DNA from: Azoarcus sp.
Lineage (GTDB): Bacteria > Pseudomonadota > Gammaproteobacteria > Burkholderiales > Rhodocyclaceae
Direction: 5' to 3'
DNA: 64,000 nt
Assembly (NCBI GenBank): GCA_020725025.1
Contig: DYFV01000002.1
Location: 1-64,000 of the forward strand
The notes under the pieces: model-generated
Database searches by the model: none
The model's input: only the letters and a program-made list of their open reading frames with translations
Told to the model about the DNA's origin: nothing
Program-made: the position numbers and the translations under genes
In this document: piece after piece, positions 1 to 9,334 of the stretch
How positions within the stretch are numbered: the first letter of the stretch is position 1
Layout of the letters: every line of letters starts with the position of its first letter

Positions 1-56
1 AGGTTCTCGGCCACCGAGGCGCCCACCTGTCCGGCGCCGAGGATGATGATCTTCAT
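1..56 (-). CDS. trkA: TrkA potassium-uptake NAD-binding protein, N-terminal fragment
   Basis: Only the first 18 codons lie inside the window; the gene continues past the left edge. The visible start reads MKIIILGAGQVGASVAENL, a beta strand followed by a GxGxxG dinucleotide-binding loop. TrkA, the peripheral NAD-binding subunit of the Trk potassium uptake system, typically begins this way. Other Rossmann-fold proteins could share so short a stretch, so the name rests on the close match of this N-terminus to TrkA. It lies downstream of cobQ in the same direction but is separated from it by a terminator-like hairpin, so it is probably transcribed on its own. Confidence 0.65.
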   Translation of the reverse strand, partial: MKIIILGAGQVGASVAEN

Positions 57-94
57 GGCGCGCCATTCTGGCGAGCCCCGCATCAAGAATTCGT

Positions 95-127
95 AAAAAC
101 TTTACCGCAGCGCACAAAGAGCTGCGG
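95..127 (-). terminator. Rho-independent terminator after cobQ
   Basis: A perfect 7-bp inverted repeat (CCGCAGC at 105-111, GCTGCGG at 121-127) encloses a 9-nt loop. Read on the minus strand it is followed by TAAAGTTTTT, a short U-rich tract at 95-104. It sits 19 bp beyond the cobQ stop and before trkA, where an intrinsic terminator is expected. The stem is short and the U-tract interrupted, so efficiency may be moderate. Confidence 0.6.
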
Positions 128-145
128 CTCCGTCCATGCCGCGGC

Positions 146-1621
146 TCAGGCTGCCGGCTGGCCGAACACAGAGGGAAAGAGCCGCGCGAGATCCATGTGG
201 CGTTCGATCGAGTCCGCCAGGCGGTCGAGGTCGGCCTCGCGCCGCGCGGCGAGGTCCACCGCCTCCACCTCGCCCGCGCCGGCCCAGGCGAGCAGCGCCG
301 CGAGCGCCCCCGGGGCATCGAAGAGGCCGTGGAGGTAGGTGCCGAGAATCTGGCCGTCCTCCGAGCGCGCGCCGTCCGCCCGCCCGTCTTCGAGCCGCAG
401 GGCGGGGCGCTCCAGGGCGGGGCCGCGGCTCACGCCCATGTGGATCTCATAGCCCGCGACGGCCGGACCGTCGGCGAAGCACAGGGTGCCGCGGGCGTTC
501 ACCAGCTGCTTCTCCGCCTCCAGCACCGTCTCCATGTCGAGCAGCCCCAGGCCGGCCACGCTCGCCGGCACTCCCTCGAGGCCCCGGGGGTCGTGGAGGG
601 CCTCACCCAGCATCTGGAAGCCGCCGCAGATCCCCACCAGCTTGCCGCCGTAGCGCAGGTGCCGGCGGATCGCGGGCTCCCAGCCCTGGGCGCGCAGCCA
701 GGCGAGGTCGGCCTGCACGCTCTTGGAGCCGGGGAGGACGACGAGGTCGGCCGGCGGAATCGCCTGGCCGGGACCCACCCAGCGGAAATCGACCTCGGGA
801 TGCAGACGCAGCGCGTCCAGGTCGGTGTGGTTGGAAATGCGCGGGTAGGCGGGCGCGATCGCCCGGAGCCGCGTCTCGCCCTTCTCCGCGCGGGCATCGG
901 CGAGCGCGTCCTCTGCGTCGAGGAAGAGCCCGTGCAGGTAGGGCAGCACGCCCAGCACCGGCCGCCCGGTGCGTGCCTCCAGCCAGTCGAGGCCGGGCTG
1001 CAGCAAGCCGATGTCGCCGCGGAAGCGGTTGATCACGAATCCCTTCACCCGCGCCTGCTCGGACGGCGACAGCAGCTCCAGCGTGCCTACCAGGTGGGCG
1101 AAGACACCGCCGCGGTCGATGTCGGCCACCAGGATCACCGGCACGTCGGCGGCCTCTGCGAAGCCCATGTTGGCGATGTCGCGGTCGCGCAGGTTGATCT
1201 CGGCGGGGCTGCCCGCCCCCTCCACCAGCAGGACCTCGTAGCGCTCGAGGAGCCGTCCCCAGGAGGCCATCACCGCGGCCATGGCGGTGGGCTTGTAGGC
1301 GTGGTAGTCACGCGCCGACAGATTGGCCGCCACCTTGCCGTGGATGATCACCTGCGCGCCGATGTCGCTGGCGGGCTTGAGCAGCACCGGGTTGAAGTCG
1401 GTGTGGGGCTCGAGCCCGGCGGCGATCGCCTGCAACGCCTGGGCGCGCCCGATCTCGCCGCCGTCCACCGTCACCGCTGAGTTGAGCGCCATGTTCTGCG
1501 GCTTGAACGGCGCCACCCTCAGGCCACGTCGCACGAGCACGCGGGCAAGGCCCGCCACCAGGGTGCTCTTCCCGGCATCTGAGGTCGTTCCCTGCACCAT
1601 CAGGGCGGCGGCATTTGGCAT
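146..1621 (-). CDS. cobQ: cobyric acid synthase (CobQ/CbiP)
   Basis: Cytoplasmic glutamine- and ATP-dependent amidotransferase that amidates side chains b, d, e and g of adenosylcobyrinate a,c-diamide to give cobyric acid. The 491-residue length is usual for the family. Residues 11-19 (GTTSDAGKS) form the modified P-loop of the dethiobiotin-synthetase-like domain. The C-terminal class-I glutaminase-like domain has its nucleophile in [10 protein letters not shown] (Cys332) and a later YLHGLFD histidine motif. The ATG at 1621 is kept because only about seven residues precede the conserved LMVQGTTSD start. It diverges from cbiB with 56 bp between them, so the two probably share a promoter region. 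Confidence 0.95.
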   Translation of the reverse strand: MPNAAALMVQGTTSDAGKSTLVAGLARVLVRRGLRVAPFKPQNMALNSAVTVDGGEIGRAQALQAIAAGLEPHTDFNPVLLKPASDIGAQVIIHGKVAANLSARDYHAYKPTAMAAVMASWGRLLERYEVLLVEGAGSPAEINLRDRDIANMGFAEAADVPVILVADIDRGGVFAHLVGTLELLSPSEQARVKGFVINRFRGDIGLLQPGLDWLEARTGRPVLGVLPYLHGLFLDAEDALADARAEKGETRLRAIAPAYPRISNHTDLDALRLHPEVDFRWVGPGQAIPPADLVVLPGSKSVQADLAWLRAQGWEPAIRRHLRYGGKLVGICGGFQMLGEALHDPRGLEGVPASVAGLGLLDMETVLEAEKQLVNARGTLCFADGPAVAGYEIHMGVSRGPALERPALRLEDGRADGARSEDGQILGTYLHGLFDAPGALAALLAWAGAGEVEAVDLAARREADLDRLADSIERHMDLARLFPSVFGQPAA

Positions 1622-1677
1622 GGCGTAGAATTCCGGCTCTCTCGAAGCCGCGCATTATCCCCGAAACCTTCGCCACC

Positions 1678-2607
1678 ATGATTTCCCTGCTCGTGAAACT
1701 CGCCGCCGGCATGGCCGTCGACCGCCTCCTGGGCGAGCCCCGCCGCTTTCATCCGCTGGTGGGCTTCGGCCGCTGGGCGACGTGGGTCGAACGGCAGGTA
1801 CGCAAGGCGCTGCCCGGGCGCAGCGGTGGCGTCCTCGCCTGGGCGCTCGCGGTGCTGCCCTGGGTGCTGCTCGCGTTCGCGGCCCGTTCCGCCCATCCGG
1901 CCACCCACTGGGTGGTGGACGTCGCCCTGCTCTATTTCGCGCTCGGCGCGAAAAGCCTCGCCGAGCACGCCGAGGCGGTGGCCGAACCCCTCGCCGCCGG
2001 CGATCTGCCGAGGGCACGGGAGCGCGTGGGCTGGATGGTGAGCCGGGACACCACGGCGCTGGATGCGGCCGGCGTCGCCCGGGCGGGCACCGAGTCTGTC
2101 CTCGAGAACGGCAACGATGCGGTGTTCGGCGCGCTCTTCTGGTTCATCGTGCTCGGCGGCCCCGGGGCGCTGCTGTTCCGGCTGGCCAACACGCTGGACG
2201 CCATGTGGGGCTACCGCAACGAGCGCTACCTCCACTTCGGCTGGGCCGCGGCGCGCCTGGACGATGGGCTGAACTGGCCGCCCGCGCGGCTCACCGCGCT
2301 CACCTACGCACTGCTGGGCCGCACCGCCGATGGGCTCGCCTGCTGGCGCCGCCAGGCACCCGCCTGGGAGAGCCCCAACGCCGGGCCGGTGATGGCCGCC
2401 GGCGCCGGCGCGCTCGGCGTGCAACTGGGCGGCGCGGCCATCTACCACGGCCGGGAGGAATCGCGCCCGCCGCTCGGTTGCGGCGCCCCGCCCGATGCCG
2501 GATCCGTGCGCCGCGCCGTCGCGCTCGTCCATCGCGGCATGCTCCTGTGGCTCGCCGTGGTGGCCGTGACAGCCGCGCTGTCGGCCGGAATCGCAGCCCA
2601 TGCTTGA
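1678..2607 (+). CDS. cbiB: adenosylcobinamide-phosphate synthase (CbiB/CobD family)
   Basis: Integral membrane protein that joins cobyric acid to aminopropanol (or its phosphate) to make adenosylcobinamide (phosphate). The product is 309 residues, close to the family length. It has an N-terminal hydrophobic segment, the [19 protein letters not shown] signature around residues 14-32 and several later hydrophobic stretches. The ATG at 1678 is chosen because the protein then starts directly with [11 protein letters not shown]; a longer frame from a TTG at 1615 would run into the cobQ start. No clear Shine-Dalgarno is visible. Its end overlaps cobD by 8 bp, so the two are translationally coupled. 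Confidence 0.92.
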   Translation: MISLLVKLAAGMAVDRLLGEPRRFHPLVGFGRWATWVERQVRKALPGRSGGVLAWALAVLPWVLLAFAARSAHPATHWVVDVALLYFALGAKSLAEHAEAVAEPLAAGDLPRARERVGWMVSRDTTALDAAGVARAGTESVLENGNDAVFGALFWFIVLGGPGALLFRLANTLDAMWGYRNERYLHFGWAAARLDDGLNWPPARLTALTYALLGRTADGLACWRRQAPAWESPNAGPVMAAGAGALGVQLGGAAIYHGREESRPPLGCGAPPDAGSVRRAVALVHRGMLLWLAVVAVTAALSAGIAAHA

Positions 2608-3616
2608 GCACGGCGGACGCCTGGGCGAGGCGGCGCGGCGCTACGGCATCCCGCGCGCGGACTGGCTCGATCTCTCCACGGGCATCAACCCCCGCGGCTA
2701 CCCGGCGCCCCCACTGCCGCCCGAGGCCTGGCTGCGCCTGCCCGAGGACGACGACGGGCTGGAGGAGGCGGCCGCCGCCTATTACGGCAGCGCCGAGCTC
2801 CTGCCGGTGGCCGGCTCGCAGCCCGCCATCCAGGCGCTGCCGGCGCTCGTCCCGGGAGAGCGGGTGACGCTCTTCGAGCCCACCTACGCCGAACACCGCC
2901 ACGCCTGGCGCGGCCGCGCGCTGCGCACGTGCCGCGATGCGGCGGACATCGAGGCCGCGCTCGACGCCACCGACGTGCTCCTGCTCGTCAATCCCAACAA
3001 CCCCACCGGCGTACGCTTCGCGCCCGAAAAGCTCCTCGCCTGGCATGCGCGGCTCGCCGCGCGGGGCGGCTGGCTGGTGGTGGACGAGGCCTTCATGGAC
3101 GCGACGCCCGACGGGAGCGTGGCGCGTGAAGCAGGCCGCCACGGCCTGGTGGTGCTGCGCTCGCTGGGGAAGTTCTTCGGGCTCGCCGGCGCGCGGGTGG
3201 GCTTCGTGCTCGCCCCGGCCGCGCTGCGCCGCGGGCTGGCGGAGCAGCTCGGCCCATGGACGGTGAGCGGCCCCGCCCGTCACGTAGCCCGCGCGGCGCT
3301 CCTGGATACCGCATGGCAGGCCGACATGCGCGAGCGGCTCGCGGCAGAAGGCGCGCGCCTCGCCGCCCTGCTGCGCGCGGCCGGGCTCGGGGAGCCGGCC
3401 GGTCCGGCGCTCTTCCAGTGGGTCGCGCACCCGGCCGCGGCCGAGATCCGGGACCGCCTCGCCCGCGCCGGCATCCTGGTGCGCCTCTTCGCGCGACCCG
3501 CGAGCCTGCGCTTCGGCCTGCCGCCCGACGAGGCCGGCTGGCGCCGCCTGGAAGCCGCGCTCGCCGCCCTGCCCGCCTGCCACACGAGTCGCCCGTGCAG
3601 CTCGACCGCTACGTAA
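2600..3616 (+). CDS. cobD: threonine-phosphate decarboxylase (CobD/CobC, PLP enzyme)
   Basis: Fold-type I PLP enzyme expected to decarboxylate L-threonine-O-3-phosphate to aminopropanol phosphate, the linker attached by CbiB. The 338-residue product starts with [16 protein letters not shown] and the [12 protein letters not shown] motif typical of CobD. It has NPNNPTG near residue 130 and the PLP lysine in [15 protein letters not shown] (Lys191). Histidinol-phosphate aminotransferases are close homologues. The cbiB overlap and the B12 setting favour the cobalamin role. Confidence 0.9.
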   Translation: MLEHGGRLGEAARRYGIPRADWLDLSTGINPRGYPAPPLPPEAWLRLPEDDDGLEEAAAAYYGSAELLPVAGSQPAIQALPALVPGERVTLFEPTYAEHRHAWRGRALRTCRDAADIEAALDATDVLLLVNPNNPTGVRFAPEKLLAWHARLAARGGWLVVDEAFMDATPDGSVAREAGRHGLVVLRSLGKFFGLAGARVGFVLAPAALRRGLAEQLGPWTVSGPARHVARAALLDTAWQADMRERLAAEGARLAALLRAAGLGEPAGPALFQWVAHPAAAEIRDRLARAGILVRLFARPASLRFGLPPDEAGWRRLEAALAALPACHTSRPCSSTAT

Positions 3617-4512
3617 ACACCATCGGCCGCCACCTGCGGGCGCGCTTCGGCGAGCGGGTGCACAAGCTGCCGCTGGCCGCCGACTTCACCTGCCCCAACC
3701 GCGACGGTACCCTCGGGCGCGGCGGCTGCAGCTTCTGCAACGTGCGCTCCTTCAACCGGACCACCTCGCAACCGCTGGCCGAGCAGCTCGCGGAGGGCCG
3801 GGTCAAGATGGACCGGGCGCGCCGCTACCTCGCCTACTTCCAGGCCTATACCAACACCTACGCCGAGGTGGCCACCCTCGAGCGGCTCTACGAGGAGGCG
3901 CTCGAGGGCGCCGACATCGTCGGGCTGTGCGTGGGCACCCGCCCCGACTGCGTGCCCGACGCGGTGCTCGATCTGCTCGCCGGCTACCGGGAGCGCGGCT
4001 ACGAGGTGTGGCTGGAGCTGGGCCTGCAGAGCGCCTTCGACGACACGCTGGAACGAATCAACCGGGGCCACGGCTTCGCCGCCTATGCGGAAGCCGTGGC
4101 TCGCGCGCGAGAGCGGGGCGTCCCGGTATGCGCCCACCTCATCGTCGGCCTGCCCAGCGAGGCGCCCGAGCGCAGCCTCCTCACCCTGGAGCGGGTGCTC
4201 GATCAGGGGGTAGACGGCCTCAAGCTGCACCCGCTGATGATCGTGCGCGGCAGCCGGCTCGCCGCGGCCTGGCGCCGGGGCGAAGTCGCGCCCGCGACGC
4301 TCGACGACTACGCCGATGTCGCCGCCGAGATGATCCGGCGCACGCCGCCGGCGGTCGTCTATCATCGGGTGTCGGCCACCGCCCATGCACCCACCCTGCT
4401 CGCGCCCGCCTGGTGCGGCGCTCGCTTCGAGGCGATTCAGGCGATCGCCCGGCGGCTCGCCATCGCCGGCGGCCAGGGCAGCCTTCTGACGAACGCCTCG
4501 GCCGCGGCATGA
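3595..4512 (+). CDS. radical SAM protein, YhcC/TIGR01212 family
   Basis: A 305-residue radical SAM protein. The cysteine motif lies in CPNRDGTLGRGGCSFC near residue 30 (C-x11-C-x2-C), the variant spacing seen in the YhcC family; it should bind a [4Fe-4S] cluster and S-adenosylmethionine. The downstream EVWLELGLQSAFDDTL and CAHLIVGLPSE stretches are also family features. The substrate of the family is not known to me. A GTG at 3595 is chosen because the protein then starts [18 protein letters not shown] as homologues do; it overlaps cobD by 22 bp. Placement between cobD and btuF is unexpected and does not by itself show a B12 role. Confidence 0.85.
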   Translation: MQLDRYVNTIGRHLRARFGERVHKLPLAADFTCPNRDGTLGRGGCSFCNVRSFNRTTSQPLAEQLAEGRVKMDRARRYLAYFQAYTNTYAEVATLERLYEEALEGADIVGLCVGTRPDCVPDAVLDLLAGYRERGYEVWLELGLQSAFDDTLERINRGHGFAAYAEAVARARERGVPVCAHLIVGLPSEAPERSLLTLERVLDQGVDGLKLHPLMIVRGSRLAAAWRRGEVAPATLDDYADVAAEMIRRTPPAVVYHRVSATAHAPTLLAPAWCGARFEAIQAIARRLAIAGGQGSLLTNASAAA

Positions 4513-4540
4513 ACCCCTTACCCCCTAGCCAGACAGACCC

Positions 4541-5434
4541 ATGCCCCTGATCCGCTCCGTGCCGCTCCTTGCGCTACTCGCCACTCTGCTGTGCTCGCCT
4601 TCGAGCGAGGCGAAGCTGGAGATCGTCGACGACACCGGGCGCAGGCTGGCCCTGCCCGCCCCGGCCCAGCGCATCGTGAGCCTCGCCCCCCACGTCACCG
4701 AGCTCCTGTTCGCGGCCGGCGTCGGCGACCGCATCGTGGGCGTGGTCGCCTACAGCGACTTCCCGCCGGCGGCCCTCGTCCTGCCTCAGGTGGGCGGCTA
4801 CAGCAACGTGGACCTGGAGGCGGTGGTCGCGCTCAAGCCCGACCTCGTGGTCGGCTGGAGCAGCGGCAACCGCAAGGCCAACCTGGGGCGGCTCGAGGCG
4901 CTCGGCATCCCGGTGTATCTCAACGAGCCACGCAGTCTGGAGGACGTCGCCCGCAGCCTGGAGGTTTTCGGCCGGCTGGGTGGAAACGAGCAGGCGGGCC
5001 GGGCTGCGGCGGAGGCGTTCCGCGAACGCCAGGCAGCACTCGCGGCCCGCTACGAGGCACGCCCCGCGGTGCGCACCTTCTATCAGATCTGGGACCGGCC
5101 GCTCATGACCATCAACGGCGAGCACCTGATCTCGGATGTGCTGCGCCTTTGCGGCGGCGAGAACGTGTTCGCCGGGCTCGCGCAACTCGCCCCCAAGATC
5201 GGCGTGGAGAGCGTACTGGCGGCCAATCCGGAAGCGGTCATCGCCAGCGGCATGGGCGAGGCGCGGCCGGAATGGCTGGACCAGTGGCGGCGCTGGCCGG
5301 GGCTCGCCGCAGCCGCGGCGGGCAATCTCTTCTTCGTCCCGCCCGAACTCATCCAGCGCCACACGCCGCGCATCCTCGACGGTGCGACCCGGGTGTGCGA
5401 GTTCCTGGAAGCGGCACGCACACGTCGCCGTTAG
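4541..5434 (+). CDS. btuF: periplasmic cobalamin-binding protein (BtuF-like)
   Basis: Substrate-binding protein of a cluster-A (metal-chelate/B12) ABC importer. It is 297 residues with a signal peptide (Arg, then LLALLATLLC, then cleavage near residue 23-25 before KLEIVDDTG). The mature part shows the two-lobed family pattern: RIVSLAPHVTELLFAAG, then the GVVAYSDFP and VGGYSNVDLEAVVALKPDLVVGW stretches. BtuF hands cobalamin from the periplasm to the BtuCD permease, whose candidate genes lie at 25.9-27.6 kb on the other strand. The binding-protein fold is clear; the B12 ligand is inferred from context and the sequence style. Confidence 0.88.
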   Translation: MPLIRSVPLLALLATLLCSPSSEAKLEIVDDTGRRLALPAPAQRIVSLAPHVTELLFAAGVGDRIVGVVAYSDFPPAALVLPQVGGYSNVDLEAVVALKPDLVVGWSSGNRKANLGRLEALGIPVYLNEPRSLEDVARSLEVFGRLGGNEQAGRAAAEAFRERQAALAARYEARPAVRTFYQIWDRPLMTINGEHLISDVLRLCGGENVFAGLAQLAPKIGVESVLAANPEAVIASGMGEARPEWLDQWRRWPGLAAAAAGNLFFVPPELIQRHTPRILDGATRVCEFLEAARTRRR

Positions 5435-5461
5435 GGGGCGCCGCGCGGGCTGCGCCGCCTC

Positions 5462-6595
5462 TCAGCCGCGCTGCGAGCGTGCGTACAGCCGCCGCCAGGT
5501 GCGGCGGGTGTCGAGCCACCAGGCCCGATCGAACACCCAGGCCAGGCTGGGCAGAAGCGGCGCGAGATAGCGCGCGGCCGCCGACGGCCGCTCGGTCGTC
5601 GCCACCGCGGGCTTCACGCCCAGGGCCTGGAGGCGCTCGGCGAGCGGCGGATGGAAGTCCATGGGCGAGGCTTCGTCCCCGATCACGCTCTGCAGCCGGT
5701 CGGCTCCCGGCGCGGGGCGGCGGAAGCCGGCCATCATGCCCAGGCCCATCTCGCGGTAGGGGCGGATGGACGGCCGCGGCTGCAGCGCGCTCTGGGCCAT
5801 GACCTTGCGCCAGTAGTCCTCGCTCAGGAAGCGTTCCTTGAGCGCGATCTCGATCAGCGTCTCGCCGAGGAGCCGCGCGCCGACGACACGCGCGGCGATC
5901 TCGTCCGCGTCGAATTCCTCCAGCCGCGACAGCCGGACCGCATCCGGCAAGGCACGCGCCGACCACCACTCGAAGAAGGGCGCGAGCGGCCCGCCGGTGG
6001 CGGCACAGCGCTCGAGCACGCGAAACCACCAGGCGCGCAGGTGACTGCCCCAGGCGGCGATACCCTGGCGCTGGCAGGCGAGATGGGCGAACTCGTGGGC
6101 GAGGATGGCGCCGAACTGGCGGCGGGACACGCTGTGGGTGAGCGGGAGCCCGATCATCAGGTGGGTTTCCATGGGCCCGAACCAGCCCCAGCGCGGACGC
6201 TGCAGCATGGCGGCGTTCATGTCGCCGGTGACCCACACCCCGTCGATGGGCGGCTGCCCGAAGCGGCGGGCGACGCGATCGATCATGCGATGCAGGGCAG
6301 GCGCGGCGGCCCGCGGCAGGCTCACGCCGTCGGGGCGCTCCGGCGGCGCGGCGAGCCACACCAGGCAGCGCAGGGAGGCTCCCAGGCACAGCATGAACAC
6401 GATCACCGCACCGAGGGCGCCGAGCACGGCGCCTTCCGCGAGGTACCGCCAGGTGACCGAAGCGCTCCAGGCGGCCAGCAGGGCAAAGCCCAGGGCGACC
6501 AGCGCGAGCAGGGAAAGGCCGGCGAAAGCGCGCAGCCCGAGACGGCGAGCGAGACGCGCGTGGGCATCGAATGCGCGGTGAGGAAGATCTGCCAT
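5462..6595 (-). CDS. membrane-associated M48-family zinc metalloprotease
   Basis: A 377-residue protein with two hydrophobic N-terminal segments (about residues 20-45 and 55-80), then a metalloprotease domain. HEFAH at residues 167-171 is the zinc-binding HExxH motif. EEFDADEIAARVVG further on supplies the third-ligand glutamate region, as in M48 (HtpX/Ste24-like) peptidases. An insert between the two motifs (WGSHLRAWWF, FFEWWSARALP) may be a further membrane-facing helix pair. ATG 6595 is chosen because GGGGAG lies about 9 bp upstream; a further in-frame start 51 bp upstream adds residues of no obvious merit. It converges on btuF with a 27-bp gap. Confidence 0.85.
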   Translation of the reverse strand: MADLPHRAFDAHARLARRLGLRAFAGLSLLALVALGFALLAAWSASVTWRYLAEGAVLGALGAVIVFMLCLGASLRCLVWLAAPPERPDGVSLPRAAAPALHRMIDRVARRFGQPPIDGVWVTGDMNAAMLQRPRWGWFGPMETHLMIGLPLTHSVSRRQFGAILAHEFAHLACQRQGIAAWGSHLRAWWFRVLERCAATGGPLAPFFEWWSARALPDAVRLSRLEEFDADEIAARVVGARLLGETLIEIALKERFLSEDYWRKVMAQSALQPRPSIRPYREMGLGMMAGFRRPAPGADRLQSVIGDEASPMDFHPPLAERLQALGVKPAVATTERPSAAARYLAPLLPSLAWVFDRAWWLDTRRTWRRLYARSQRG

Positions 6596-6941
6596 ACGCC
6601 GGTGCTCCCCAAAACCCCTGACGGGAAAGGGGACTATACCCTTCATCGGGTAATCGGTACATTAGACGTTAGTGATAGACAACAAGCACCGCCGACGCCG
6701 CATTCGGCGGCCGGACGGCGGCCACTTGCCGCCTGTTCCGCCCTAGAATGCCCGCAATCGTCCCTTTGCACAAATTTTTGCGGCACTGCAGCGCGAACCG
6801 CGTACAATCGGCGCTTCGCCGTGAGCCTGGCCAATCGGCTCCGGTCCCATCTCAACGACCCTTTCCGGTCACTATCATCGCCCGCCTCGATTGGTGTCAC
6901 TCAGCTTGAGCGACAGGCCGTCGCTGGAGCCTTTGTTTCCC
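6596..6941. other. 346-bp divergent intergenic region between protease gene and rhlE
   Basis: No credible gene. The region is less GC-rich than its flanks, with AT-rich patches around 6640-6680 and 6765-6780. It probably holds promoters for both divergent genes, and the rhlE leader (about 130 nt after the proposed -10) would be long. I see no riboswitch or strong terminator in it. Confidence 0.5.
6778..6808 (+). promoter_or_regulatory. possible sigma70-type promoter for rhlE
   Basis: TTGCGG at 6778-6783 and TACAAT at 6803-6808 are separated by 19 bp. The -10 is a 5/6 match, the -35 weaker and the spacing long. It sits after an AT-rich patch (CAAATTTTTG) in the rhlE upstream region. Confidence 0.35.
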
Positions 6942-8324
6942 ATGTCATCCGAAGTGAACTTCGCCGGGCTCGGCCTGGCCGACCCCCTGCTGCGCGCGAT
7001 CGCCGAAGCCGGCTACGACACGCCTACCCCCATCCAGGCTCAGGCCATCCCCCTGGTACTCGCCGGCGGCGACCTGCTTGCCGCGGCCCAGACGGGCACC
7101 GGCAAGACGGCCGGCTTCACGCTGCCCGTACTGCACCGCCTGTCGGCGACGCCTGCCGCGCAGGCGCGCCCCGGGCGGCCGCGCTGCCTGATCCTCACCC
7201 CGACGCGCGAGCTCGCCGCGCAGGTCGAGGAATCGGTGCAGACCTACGGCCGCCACCTGCCGCTTACGTCCATGGTCATGTTCGGCGGCGTGAACATCAA
7301 TCCGCAGATCCAGGCATTGAAGAAACGGGTGGACATCCTGGTCGCCACGCCTGGCCGCCTGCTGGACCATGTCGGGCAGAAGACGCTCGACCTCTCGGGC
7401 GTCGAGATCCTTGTGCTGGACGAAGCCGACCGCATGCTCGACATGGGCTTCATCCGCGACATCCGCAAGGTCCTCGCGCTGCTGCCCGCAAGACGCCAGA
7501 ACCTGCTCTTCTCGGCCACCTTCTCGGACGAGATCCGTCAGCTCGCGAGCGGACTGCTGCACAACCCCGGCCAGGTCGAGGTGGCGCGGCGAAACACCAC
7601 TGCCGAGTTGGTGCAGCAGTCGATCTACCATGTGCCGCAGAAGCACAAGCGCGATCTGCTCGCCCACCTCGTGAAGACGCATGCGTGGCGCCAGGTGCTG
7701 GTGTTCACCCGCACCAAGCACGGCGCCAACCGGCTCGCCGAGTACCTGGGCAAACAGGGCATTCCGGCGGCCGCGATCCACGGCAACAAGAGCCAGTCGG
7801 CGCGCACGAAAGCGCTCGCGCAGTTCAAGGACGGCACCCTGCCGGTGCTGGTGGCGACCGACATCGCGGCGCGCGGACTCGACATCGACCAGTTGCCCCA
7901 CGTGGTGAACTTCGAGCTGCCCAACGTGCCCGAGGACTACGTGCACCGCATCGGCCGTACCGGCCGCGCAGGCGCCACGGGCTCGGCGGTGTCCTTCGTG
8001 GATACGGAGGAGAAGAGCTACCTGACCGCGATCGAGCGCCTCATCAAGCGCAGCATTCCCCGCGAGACGCTTCCCGAATTCACCGTGAAGTCCGCCGACC
8101 CGGGCGATGCCGACCGGCCGCCCCGCCCCCAGGGGCGTCGCGAGCAGCCGGCCCAGCCGCGCGGCCCGCGCAACGAGCGCCCCGCGCCGCGCCAGCAGGC
8201 GCATGGCGCGCCGGAACGCGCTCCGGCCGCCCGGCCGCGTACGCCCCAGCGGCCCGACAACGGACGCCGCCCCGCCCAGCGCGCCGCGCTGTTCTCGGGA
8301 AGACCGGGAAACCGCGAGGACTGA
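6942..8324 (+). CDS. rhlE: DEAD-box ATP-dependent RNA helicase RhlE
   Basis: A 460-residue DEAD-box helicase that remodels RNA, with roles in ribosome assembly and RNA decay in other proteobacteria. Motifs in order: the Q motif ([23 protein letters not shown]), Walker [17 protein letters not shown], the DEAD box (VLDEADRML), SATFSDEI, then helicase lobe 2 with [12 protein letters not shown] and [12 protein letters not shown]. The last roughly 75 residues are a low-complexity Arg/Pro/Gln/Ala-rich tail, probably disordered and RNA-binding, common in RhlE. ATG 6942 fits the family start (FAGLGL within eight residues); an upstream TTG in frame would add residues not seen in homologues. Confidence 0.93.
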   Translation: MSSEVNFAGLGLADPLLRAIAEAGYDTPTPIQAQAIPLVLAGGDLLAAAQTGTGKTAGFTLPVLHRLSATPAAQARPGRPRCLILTPTRELAAQVEESVQTYGRHLPLTSMVMFGGVNINPQIQALKKRVDILVATPGRLLDHVGQKTLDLSGVEILVLDEADRMLDMGFIRDIRKVLALLPARRQNLLFSATFSDEIRQLASGLLHNPGQVEVARRNTTAELVQQSIYHVPQKHKRDLLAHLVKTHAWRQVLVFTRTKHGANRLAEYLGKQGIPAAAIHGNKSQSARTKALAQFKDGTLPVLVATDIAARGLDIDQLPHVVNFELPNVPEDYVHRIGRTGRAGATGSAVSFVDTEEKSYLTAIERLIKRSIPRETLPEFTVKSADPGDADRPPRPQGRREQPAQPRGPRNERPAPRQQAHGAPERAPAARPRTPQRPDNGRRPAQRAALFSGRPGNRED

Positions 8325-8340
8325 CGCGGGATCGGGCCTG

Positions 8341-8364
8341 CGGCGCCGCGGCTCAGCGGCGCCG
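8341..8364. terminator. GC-rich hairpin between convergent rhlE and rquA
   Basis: A perfect 9-bp inverted repeat (CGGCGCCGC at 8341-8349, GCGGCGCCG at 8356-8364) with a 6-nt loop. It lies 16 bp beyond the rhlE stop and spans the rquA stop. Neither side has a U-tract, so it is at best part of a bidirectional or factor-assisted terminator. Confidence 0.35.
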
Positions 8365-9075
8365 AATCGCCACCACGTGCTGGTAGAGACCGCCGAAGGA
8401 GGTGGTCTTGCGCCATTCGAACTCGCCCGCACTCGGCGACAGCGACTCGATGGGCGCGTCGAGGAGCGAGTCGGCGTAGGGCTCCAGCCAGCGGAACACC
8501 TGCGCCATCACCGGGCGCAGGGGATGCCACCGGCGCGGCCGGTGGTAGTCCACGAACACCACCTTGCCCCCGGGACGCACGGCGGCGAGGAGATTGTCCA
8601 CGATGCGGCTGCGGGCGGGCGGCGGCACCTCGTGCAGCAGGAAGAAGCAGCACACCCCCTCGTAGCCGCCCACCTCGCCGGGGTCGGCGAGATCGCGGTG
8701 GACCAGCCGCACCTGCGGCAGCCCGGCCACCTTGCGGCCGACGTTGGCGAGCTGGATCGGTGCCACGTCGACGATGTCGAGCGCGCCCGACGTCCCCACC
8801 TGCTCCGCGAGCATGGGCGAAAAGCCGCCATAGACGCAGGCCGCCTGCAGCACGCGCTCGCCCGGCGCGAACTCGGATACCGCCGCACGCATGAGGCGCC
8901 CGGCGTTGCCCCACAGGATTGCGGACACCACGGACGGGCGGTCCAGCCACGGCAGCGTGCGGTGGCTCAGGTAGGCCCAGGTGTAGGTTCGTGACAGGTA
9001 GGGGGGAATGGCGGCACCGGTGCCGTCCGGAAAGGGACGGAGCAGCGGCGCGAGATCGGTCGGGCGTCGGCTCAT
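8353..9075 (-). CDS. rquA: rhodoquinone biosynthesis protein RquA
   Basis: A 240-residue class-I SAM-fold protein whose signature stretches match RquA, the enzyme needed to convert ubiquinone to rhodoquinone in Rhodospirillum rubrum and some betaproteobacteria. They are YLSRTYTWAYLSHRTLPWLDR, ILWGNAGRLMRAA, VLQAACVYGGFS, VDVAPIQLANV, FFLLHEVPPPARS, VVFVDYHRPRRWHPLRP and FGGLYQHVVAI. The usual acidic SAM loop (xDxGxGxG) is replaced by AACVYGGFS, the known RquA deviation from UbiE/UbiG methyltransferases. Rhodoquinone would feed electrons to fumarate reductase under low oxygen. ATG 9075 is chosen; an ATG at 9087 in the same frame is possible, and neither has a strong ribosome site. It diverges from an oxygen-sensor-like gene. 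Confidence 0.85.
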   Translation of the reverse strand: MSRRPTDLAPLLRPFPDGTGAAIPPYLSRTYTWAYLSHRTLPWLDRPSVVSAILWGNAGRLMRAAVSEFAPGERVLQAACVYGGFSPMLAEQVGTSGALDIVDVAPIQLANVGRKVAGLPQVRLVHRDLADPGEVGGYEGVCCFFLLHEVPPPARSRIVDNLLAAVRPGGKVVFVDYHRPRRWHPLRPVMAQVFRWLEPYADSLLDAPIESLSPSAGEFEWRKTTSFGGLYQHVVAIRRR

Positions 9076-9161
9076 GGGCGGCAGCATACCCCAGGCACGG
9101 GATCGGCCATATTGATCCAGCGCACATCTCCCGGCGCTTCCATCGCGTTTTCTCGAGATTG

Positions 9162-9208
9162 CCATACAACCATGAACTGTGTATGGTCATACCGCGTTTC
9201 GCGTATGG
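9162..9208. promoter_or_regulatory. cluster of CATAC/GTATG inverted repeats between rquA and the di-iron protein gene
   Basis: The 259-bp divergent gap (9076-9334) holds four half-sites: CATAC at 9163-9167, GTATG at 9181-9185, CATAC at 9188-9192 and GTATG at 9203-9207. The outer pair CCATAC/GTATGG flanks 13 bp. The middle two form the compact palindrome GTATGGTCATAC (9181-9192). Such spacing resembles a multi-site operator for a dimeric regulator, but no regulator gene is adjacent. I see no convincing -35/-10 pair in the gap. Confidence 0.45.
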
Positions 9209-9334
9209 CGGCTGCAAGGGGGCAGCACGCCCCGCGGGAGCCCGGCGGACGGCGCTCGCATCACCTTCGCGCAGCCCGGAGCCGAGAGGGCACCTGCGAG
9301 AACAACGAACAAGAAGGAAGCGAGGAGAGACTGG

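Noticed and set aside
5651-8386. A frame of about 900 codons on the plus strand through the protease and rhlE genes
   Set aside because: Antisense to the HEFAH protease and out of frame with the DEAD-box motifs; compositionally a shadow.
9090-9110. TTGATC near 9095 as an FNR/Anr box upstream of rquA
   Set aside because: Only one half-site resembles TTGAT; the second half (ATCAA) is absent, so an oxygen-regulator site cannot be supported.
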